NCBI RefSeq assembly: GCF_025354435.1
Contig: NZ_JANXMU010000043.1
Span: forward strand, 1-46,603
DNA: 46,603 nucleotides
Direction: 5' to 3'
Source of the DNA: Rhodoferax sp.
Lineage (GTDB): Bacteria; Pseudomonadota; Gammaproteobacteria; Burkholderiales; Burkholderiaceae_C
Shown here: positions 41,902-46,603 of the stretch, piece by piece
Position numbering within the stretch: position 1 is the first letter of the stretch
How the letters are laid out: every line of letters starts with the position of its first letter
Position numbers and translations under genes: made by a program
The notes under the pieces: model-generated
Told to the model about the DNA's origin: nothing
The model's database searches: none
What the model saw: only the letters and a program-made list of their open reading frames with translations

Positions 41902-42323
41902 CGACCACCATCTTTCACAACCCGTCCTGCGGCACTTCGCGCAACGTGCTGGCTTTGATCCGCAATGCGGGCATTGAGCCCACCGTGGTCGAGTACCTCA
42001 AAACCCCGCCCGACCGTGACCAATTGCTGGCCTTGCTCGCCCAGCTGGGCCTGCCGGTCCGCGCTGTGCTGCGCAAGAAAGGCACGCCGTATGAAGAGCT
42101 GGGACTGGGTAACCCCGAGCTCAGCGACGGTGCTTTGATCGATGCCATCCTGGCCCACCCCATCCTGCTGGAGCGCCCCATCGTCACCACCCCGCTGGGG
42201 GCCCGGCTGTGCCGCCCGTCCGAGGCGGTGCTGGACATCCTGCCATCGCCCCAGCAGGGCGCGTTTGCCAAGGAAGACGGCGAGCCGGTCGTCAATGCCC
42301 AGGGGGAACGCCTTGCTAAGTAA
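41898..42323 (+). CDS. arsC: Arsenate reductase (glutaredoxin-dependent)
   Basis: A 141-residue ArsC of the E. coli plasmid R773 type, reducing arsenate to arsenite with glutathione/glutaredoxin. The catalytic cysteine is C11 in [10 protein letters not shown]. The arginine-bearing segment [18 protein letters not shown] is typical, with arsenate-contacting arginines. It is coupled to the aquaporin by ATGA and overlaps arsH. The arsenite produced would leave through the channel. Confidence 0.95.
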   Translation: MTTTIFHNPSCGTSRNVLALIRNAGIEPTVVEYLKTPPDRDQLLALLAQLGLPVRAVLRKKGTPYEELGLGNPELSDGALIDAILAHPILLERPIVTTPLGARLCRPSEAVLDILPSPQQGAFAKEDGEPVVNAQGERLAK

Positions 42324-43017
42324 TATCGACCCGGCGTTGTTCCAGGTGCCGACCCAGGCCGCCCTGCACAGCGCGCCGCCTAGCACCCACCCGCCGCGCA
42401 TCCTGCTGCTGTACGGCTCGCTGCGTGAACGCTCGTTCAGCCGCCTGCTGAGCGAGGAGGCGGCCCGGCTGCTGACCGGCATGGGCGCCGAAACCCGCAC
42501 CTTCGACCCGCACGGCCTGCCGCTGGCCGACGGCGCGCCCGAATCGCACCCCAAGGTGCAGGAACTGCGCGCCCTGGCGCAGTGGGCCGAGGGCATGGTC
42601 TGGACATCGCCCGAGCGGCACGGCGCGATGACCGGGGTGATGAAGACCCAGATCGACTGGATTCCGCTCGCCCAGGGGGCCATGCGGCCCACCCAGGGCA
42701 AGACGCTGGCGGTGATGCAGGTCAGCGGCGGTTCGCAGTCGTTCAATGCCGTGAACCAGTTGCGCGTGCTGGGCCGCTGGATGCGCATGCTGACCATCCC
42801 CAACCAGTCGTCGGTGGCCAAGGCGTTTCTGGAATTTAACGCGGCCGGGCGGATGCAACCGTCGGCCTATTTTGATCGGGTGGTGGACGTGATGGAGGAA
42901 CTGCTGAAGTTCACCCTGTTGACCCGGGATGCATCGGCCTACTTGGTAGACCGCTACAGCGAACGCAAAGAGAGCGCCGAAGCCCTGTCACAACGCGTTA
43001 ACCAAAAAAGTATCTAA
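42313..43017 (+). CDS. arsH: ArsH, NADPH-dependent FMN reductase/organoarsenical oxidase
   Basis: A 234-residue flavodoxin-fold protein. FMN-binding [20 protein letters not shown] lies near residue 35, and the family segment [20 protein letters not shown] follows. ArsH oxidises trivalent methyl- or aryl-arsenicals or reduces quinones. The start TTG 42313 is preceded by AGGGGG at 42301-42306; ATG 42295 in the same frame is the alternative. Either way it overlaps arsC. The last codons lie in repeat copy R8. Confidence 0.93.
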   Translation: MLSNIDPALFQVPTQAALHSAPPSTHPPRILLLYGSLRERSFSRLLSEEAARLLTGMGAETRTFDPHGLPLADGAPESHPKVQELRALAQWAEGMVWTSPERHGAMTGVMKTQIDWIPLAQGAMRPTQGKTLAVMQVSGGSQSFNAVNQLRVLGRWMRMLTIPNQSSVAKAFLEFNAAGRMQPSAYFDRVVDVMEELLKFTLLTRDASAYLVDRYSERKESAEALSQRVNQKSI

Positions 43018-43072
43018 AACACACTCTAACGCATATTGCACCTGCGCAAGTAGCTATTTATTCAATAGCGTC
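43006..43072 (-). repeat. Dispersed palindromic repeat, copy R8
   Basis: On the minus strand: GACGCTATTGAATAAATAGC, TACTTGCGCAGGTGC, ATATGCGTTAGAG, GTTTTAGATAC. It fills the convergent gap between arsH and the BPSS1780 gene and encodes the C-termini of both; the DAIE-stop of the latter comes from GCTATTGAATAA. Confidence 0.75.
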
Positions 43073-43855
43073 TGGGGTTTTTTCTTCCACCTCGTCTGCC
43101 GCAAAGCTGTCGCGGAAGCTGAAGTAGATGGAGGTCAGGAACATGCAGGTGGTCAGCAGCGTGATGACGAATGCGCCCACGCCCAGAAAAGCGGGCTGGT
43201 CCAGCAGCACGGCCAGCAACTGCACCACCATGCCCACGGCCAGCAGCACGCCGAACCAGGTGAGGCCGAACACCACGTAGGCACCCTTGTTGCGCCAGCA
43301 GGCCACCAGGCTGAAAAACAGGCTTTTGCCCGGGCTGATGCCGTGCCAGTGCACCAGCGCAGGCGCATGCCAGAAGGCCAGCGACAGCGGCAGGTGTAAG
43401 ACCATGAAGGCCAGCATGCCTGCCTGCAGCCGCAGGGGTTCGTCGCTGGCTTCTTCGGCTACGTGGCTACCCAGAAAGACGCGGGCAAATTCGCCGCCAT
43501 CCACCAGGGCCGAGATACCCAACACCACCATGAAACCTACCGCGTACAGGGCACCCAGCACCAGCATCGGGCGGATGCCCTGCTGCCCGGCGCGCAGGGC
43601 GCTGAGCACGATGCTGGGGGTGGGGAATTTGCCCTTGGTGGCCTCCAGCGTGGCGGCCATCAGGGCCAGCGCCATGGTGGGCAAAAACACCATGGCGGCG
43701 ATGCTGCCCAGAATCGGCACCAGGCTGATGATGCTGATTGCGGCCATGCACATGAAGAACAACCCGGCCAGCGCCAGCGGTTGTTTGAAGAAGGTCTGGA
43801 TGCCCAGCCGCACCCACAGGGTGCCTGTGCGCGCGGGGACGATTTGGAGTTTCAT
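43058..43855 (-). CDS. BPSS1780-family membrane protein
   Basis: A 265-residue inner-membrane protein. It opens with MKLQIVPARTGTLWVRLGIQ and has about six hydrophobic segments (around residues 25-70, 100-120, 155-185, 195-245). It belongs to a betaproteobacterial family named after Burkholderia BPSS1780; function unknown. It follows thrB after 13 bases on the same strand, the usual neighbour in related genomes. Its last residues and stop are encoded by repeat R8. Confidence 0.85.
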   Translation of the reverse strand: MKLQIVPARTGTLWVRLGIQTFFKQPLALAGLFFMCMAAISIISLVPILGSIAAMVFLPTMALALMAATLEATKGKFPTPSIVLSALRAGQQGIRPMLVLGALYAVGFMVVLGISALVDGGEFARVFLGSHVAEEASDEPLRLQAGMLAFMVLHLPLSLAFWHAPALVHWHGISPGKSLFFSLVACWRNKGAYVVFGLTWFGVLLAVGMVVQLLAVLLDQPAFLGVGAFVITLLTTCMFLTSIYFSFRDSFAADEVEEKTPDAIE

Positions 43856-43868
43856 GGAGTAGAGGGGC

Positions 43869-44831
43869 TCAGAGGGTGACCGGATGGGCCACGCGCTGGC
43901 GCAGCACGCGTTCGAAGTGGGAGGGGTCGTGGGCCTGCAGCAGCGCGGCTTCGCGCGGCAAATGGAAGTCCCACAGGCGCGAGATCCAGAAGCGCAGGGC
44001 CCCGGCGCGTAGCAGGGCGGGCAGCAACTGGCGCTCGGCGGCGGCCAGGGGCCGCACGGCCTGGTAGGCGGCCAGGAAGGCATCGCAGCGGGCCGCGTCG
44101 TGGGCACCGGTGGGCAGATCCACGCACCAATCGTTCAGGCACACGGCGATGTCGAACAGCCAGGCATCGGTGCCCGCAAAGTAAAAGTCGAAAAAACCGC
44201 TGAGCTGGGGCACACCGTTTACCGTATCGAACATCACGTTGTCGCGAAACAGGTCGGCGTGGATGGCCCCTTGCGGCAGCGCGGCGTAGGCGCTGGATTC
44301 GGCAATGTGGTTCTGGTAGGCCAGCTCGCTTTGCAGCAACTGGGCCTGGGCGGGTTCCAGGTGCGGCATGACCACCGGGGCGGTTTCGTTCCACCAGGCC
44401 AGGCCGCGCAGATTGGGTTGGTCCATGGCGAAGTCACGCCCGGCCAGGTGCATGCGCGCCAGCATGTCGCCCACGGCGGCGCAGTGCAGCACACCAGGGG
44501 CCAGCTCGCTTTTGCCGCGCAGCTTGGTGACCACCGAGGCGGGCTTCTTTTTGACGGTATGCAGGATGTTGCCCGCCTTGTTGCCCACTGGGTTGGGTAC
44601 CGGAATGCCCCGCTGGGCCAGGTGCTTCATCAGATGCAGGTAGTAGGGCAACTGCTCGAAGCTAAGGCGCTCGAACAGGGTGAGCACGAACTCGCCGCTG
44701 TCGGTGGTGGCAAAGTAGTTGGTGTTCTCGATACCGCCCTGGATGCCGCGCAGTGCACTCACATCGCCCAAATCCAGCTGGCGCACCAGCGCTTTGGCCT
44801 CTTTCAAAGAGACTTTTGTATAAACCGCCAT
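43869..44831 (-). CDS. thrB: Homoserine kinase (aminoglycoside phosphotransferase-like, ThrB type II)
   Basis: A 320-residue kinase phosphorylating homoserine for threonine synthase. It is the protein-kinase-fold type common in beta- and alphaproteobacteria, not the GHMP type of E. coli. Marks are GGIENTNYFATTDSGEFVLT near the N-terminus, the catalytic IHADLFRDNVMFD, and SGFFDFYFAGTDAWLFDIAV. The start ATG 44831 lies two bases after the DUF2782 stop, implying coupling. With hom and thrC in this window it completes the route from aspartate semialdehyde to threonine. Confidence 0.95.
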   Translation of the reverse strand: MAVYTKVSLKEAKALVRQLDLGDVSALRGIQGGIENTNYFATTDSGEFVLTLFERLSFEQLPYYLHLMKHLAQRGIPVPNPVGNKAGNILHTVKKKPASVVTKLRGKSELAPGVLHCAAVGDMLARMHLAGRDFAMDQPNLRGLAWWNETAPVVMPHLEPAQAQLLQSELAYQNHIAESSAYAALPQGAIHADLFRDNVMFDTVNGVPQLSGFFDFYFAGTDAWLFDIAVCLNDWCVDLPTGAHDAARCDAFLAAYQAVRPLAAAERQLLPALLRAGALRFWISRLWDFHLPREAALLQAHDPSHFERVLRQRVAHPVTL

Positions 44832-44833
44832 GC

Positions 44834-45148
44834 TTAGAAGTTGAACAGTTTCCAGACCCGCGAGCCCACGCTGCCCTGGCCGCCGTCGCGCCCGTCGATG
44901 GTGCGGTTGCGCGCGCCGTTGGCCGGAATCACCTCGTAGGCCGGTAGGCCGTTGGTGGGTTTGACGGTGATGGTTTGCGTCTCGCCGCCCACGCGCAGCT
45001 CGTTGATGCGCACATCCGCGTCCTGCACTTCGATGTGCTGGATGCGCTGGTCGATCGGTACCGCAGGGGTGGCGGCCCATGTAAGGGATACAGGGGATAG
45101 ACCGAGCAGGAAAAGGGGGAGGATGTGGTAGGCGCGCATAGCTTTCAT
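44834..45148 (-). CDS. Secreted DUF2782 protein
   Basis: A 104-residue exported protein with signal peptide (cleavage near TWAATPA, about residue 25). The DUF2782 core includes IQHIEVQDADVRINELRVGG, YEVIPANG and the C-terminal VGSRVWKLFNF. The family is typical of betaproteobacteria and lies next to polA or thrB; its function is unknown. ATG 45148 and ATG 45139 are both possible. TACAAT on the minus strand ends seven bases before the latter, so a leaderless start there is plausible. Confidence 0.85.
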   Translation of the reverse strand: MKAMRAYHILPLFLLGLSPVSLTWAATPAVPIDQRIQHIEVQDADVRINELRVGGETQTITVKPTNGLPAYEVIPANGARNRTIDGRDGGQGSVGSRVWKLFNF

Positions 45149-45170
45149 TGTAGAGTGCTTACCCTTGTGC

Positions 45171-46040
45171 CTAGCCTTGCGCGAACGGTCGTGTGGGATC
45201 GCTGCACCAGTCGCTCCAGCTCCCGGCGTACAGGCCGGTGCGGCCCAGACCGGCTATTTCCATGGCGATCAGGTTGGGGTTGGCGCTGACACCGCTGCCG
45301 CAGTGGTGCACCACGCTGGCCGGGTCGCTGCTGCCCAGCAGCGCGGTGAACTCGGCGCGCAGCTGCGCGGCGGGCTTGAATTTGCCGTCTGGCTCCAGGT
45401 TTTGGCTGAACGGGCGGTTGAGCGCGCCGGGGATGTGGCCCGCCACCGGGTCCAGTGGCTCCACCTCGCCCTTGAAGCGAGGGGCGCCCCGCGCGTCAAT
45501 CAGGTTCTGCGTCGGCCGCCCGAGTTTGGTTGCTATTGTTTCAGTAGCTATCAATGCATATTCAGCGGGGGCTAGAAGGTAATTTGATGCTGAAGCTGGG
45601 GCGTTGGCGTCTATTTGACCGCTCTGTGTTTCGCCCCCGTGGGCCTGCCAGGCCTGCCAACCGCCATCCAGCACGGCGACGTTTTCATGGCCGGCCCATT
45701 TCAGCATCCACCACAGGCGGCCGCAATAGTTGGCGCCCTGGCGGTCGTACACCACGGCTTGCATGGCGTTGGTAAAGCCGATGCGGGAAAGCCAGGCGGC
45801 CAAGGTGTCCCGTGAGGGCAGCGGGTGACGGCCACCGGAGGCGGCGTCCGTTGCTGTTTTGGCGGCGCTCAAGTGCCGGTCCAGGTCGGCGCGGACGGCA
45901 CCGGGGATGTGCGCTTGCTGGTACTGCCGGTCGCCGGCACCGGGCTCCATCAGCTCAAAACTGCAGTCAAACACCATCAGCGGCTGGCCGCTCAACTGCA
46001 GGGCATGGAGTTGCGGGGCGGAGATCAGGGTGGTGTACAT
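45171..46040 (-). CDS. sseA: 3-mercaptopyruvate/thiosulfate sulfurtransferase
   Basis: A 289-residue tandem-rhodanese enzyme moving sulfur from mercaptopyruvate or thiosulfate to acceptors. The inactive N-terminal domain has VFDCSFELM and VVYDRQGANYCGRLWWML. The active C-terminal domain has catalytic C247 in HHCGSGVSANPN. Signature IPGALNRPFS is present. The start ATG 46040 has AAGGAA upstream. Residues about 151-171, between the two domains, are encoded by repeat-like DNA (R12). It follows the EamA gene by 29 bases on the same strand. Confidence 0.93.
   Translation of the reverse strand: MYTTLISAPQLHALQLSGQPLMVFDCSFELMEPGAGDRQYQQAHIPGAVRADLDRHLSAAKTATDAASGGRHPLPSRDTLAAWLSRIGFTNAMQAVVYDRQGANYCGRLWWMLKWAGHENVAVLDGGWQAWQAHGGETQSGQIDANAPASASNYLLAPAEYALIATETIATKLGRPTQNLIDARGAPRFKGEVEPLDPVAGHIPGALNRPFSQNLEPDGKFKPAAQLRAEFTALLGSSDPASVVHHCGSGVSANPNLIAMEIAGLGRTGLYAGSWSDWCSDPTRPFAQG
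45528..45588 (+). repeat. Repeat-like segment R12 inside sseA
   Basis: Plus strand reads TTGCTATTGTTTCAGTAGCT, ATCAATGCATATTCAGC, GGGGCTAGAAGGTAATTTGA. TTGCTATT, GTAGCTA, GCATATT and GCTAGA-GG-AATTTGA match the intergenic consensus. It lies antisense to sseA, which reads through it without a stop, in the interdomain linker. Confidence 0.65.
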
Positions 46041-46069
46041 CAGACGGGGTTCCTTCAATAGTTGTAGGT

Positions 46070-46603
46070 TCAGTGTTCTTCGGCCGGGGTGTTGGGAATG
46101 GCGCGCGAACGCAGCACGGTGGCGGCCAGACCGCTGGCCACAATCAGGCCCATGCCGGCCCAGCCCAGCAGCGCAATCTGGTCGCCAAACAGCAGCAGGC
46201 TGTAGATGGCGGCAAACACAATGCCGGAGTACTGCAGATTGGCGACCAGCAGGGTTGAGCCCCGGCTGTAAGCGCGTGTCATGCACCACTGGCCCAGCGA
46301 CGCCAGCACGCCAATCGGCACCAGCCAGGCGGTGGCTTGCCAACTCGCGGCCGACCAGGGTGTCAGGCCCGTGAACGCAATGCCAGTCAACCCGACGGTC
46401 GCTGTGCCGACCGAGAAATAAAACACGGTGCGGCCTTCTGGTTCGCCCGCCTTGCCCAGAGCCGTGACCTGCAAGTAAGCGAGCGCCGCCCCCATGCCGG
46501 AAAGCAGGCCGACCAGTCCGGCAAAGAGTTGGTTCTGGTCCAGGGTCGGGCGCAACATCAACACCACACCGGCAAAACTGGCCAGCACCGTGGCCATCAG
46601 GGG
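46070..46603 (-). CDS. EamA/DMT-family transporter, cut by window edge
   Basis: The C-terminal 178 or so residues of a drug/metabolite transporter superfamily protein; the start lies beyond the window. Five to six hydrophobic segments are seen, and the second EamA repeat includes GWAGMGLIVASGLAATVLRS near the end. Substrates of this family (amino acids, metabolites, drugs) cannot be predicted. It precedes sseA by 29 bases on the same strand. Confidence 0.88.
   Translation of the reverse strand, partial: PLMATVLASFAGVVLMLRPTLDQNQLFAGLVGLLSGMGAALAYLQVTALGKAGEPEGRTVFYFSVGTATVGLTGIAFTGLTPWSAASWQATAWLVPIGVLASLGQWCMTRAYSRGSTLLVANLQYSGIVFAAIYSLLLFGDQIALLGWAGMGLIVASGLAATVLRSRAIPNTPAEEH

Noticed and set aside
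1-46603. CRISPR arrays, tRNA or rRNA genes, insertion sequences, prophage
   Set aside because: No regularly spaced identical repeats, no cloverleaf or rRNA signature and no transposase or integrase were found on reading both strands.

Overview
The window reads as chromosome of a betaproteobacterium of the order Burkholderiales, most likely family Comamonadaceae and near Rhodoferax or Polaromonas. This rests on the high G+C, the protein flavour (BPSS1780-family membrane protein, DUF2782 protein beside a ThrB-type homoserine kinase, GntR-mdh-CitE-like-acnB order), and a dispersed palindromic repeat (TTGCTATT..TAGCTAC..GCGCTAGAGGCC..TATAAA skeleton) that I associate with that family. No rRNA, tRNA, CRISPR, transposase or phage gene was seen.

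Layout. 1-7.2 kb: a GntR-family repressor divergent from a TCA-cycle set, mdh, a CitE-like lyase, a secreted protein and acnB, then an OmpA-type lipoprotein. 7.4-10.6 kb, minus strand: a small monooxygenase-fold protein, a PIN-PhoH ATPase, a peroxiredoxin and an Mth938-domain protein. 10.9-17.6 kb, plus strand: alanine-forming aminotransferase, homoserine dehydrogenase, a secreted protein, threonine synthase, then mobB-moeA-moaD with coupled ATGA overlaps and no moaE. 17.6-20.1 kb, minus: Na/phosphate cotransporter, glyoxalase-fold protein, thioredoxin-like protein. 20.5-27.3 kb: BON-domain protein, ribF-ileS-lspA, HNH nuclease, yceH, purN. 27.4-31.7 kb, minus: Sel1-repeat protein, a truncated GH3 glycosidase, its probable LacI-family regulator and a five-EF-hand protein. 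31.9-36.7 kb: two-component system, DUF1653 protein, RsmB-like methyltransferase, fatty-acid desaturase. 36.7-43 kb: CBS protein, secreted protein, UvrD-type helicase, an 81-residue protein whose start codon lies in a hairpin, and an arsR-aquaporin-arsC-arsH operon. 43-46.6 kb, minus: BPSS1780 protein, thrB, DUF2782 protein, sulfurtransferase and a cut-off EamA transporter.

How the genes work together. hom, thrC and thrB (about 30 kb apart) cover aspartate semialdehyde to threonine. mdh and acnB are consecutive TCA functions that may share the GntR regulator. The ars operon lacks an ArsB/Acr3 pump and has an aquaporin instead, as in the Sinorhizobium meliloti aqpS type.

The most unusual feature is the dispersed repeat. 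I see twelve copies. Eight are intergenic, and several of these form the last codons and stop of the neighbouring gene. Four appear to lie inside open reading frames (ileS, uvrD, the aquaporin and the sulfurtransferase), where they are read through as protein, reminiscent of Rickettsia palindromic elements. All assignments come from reading the sequence; no database search was run.
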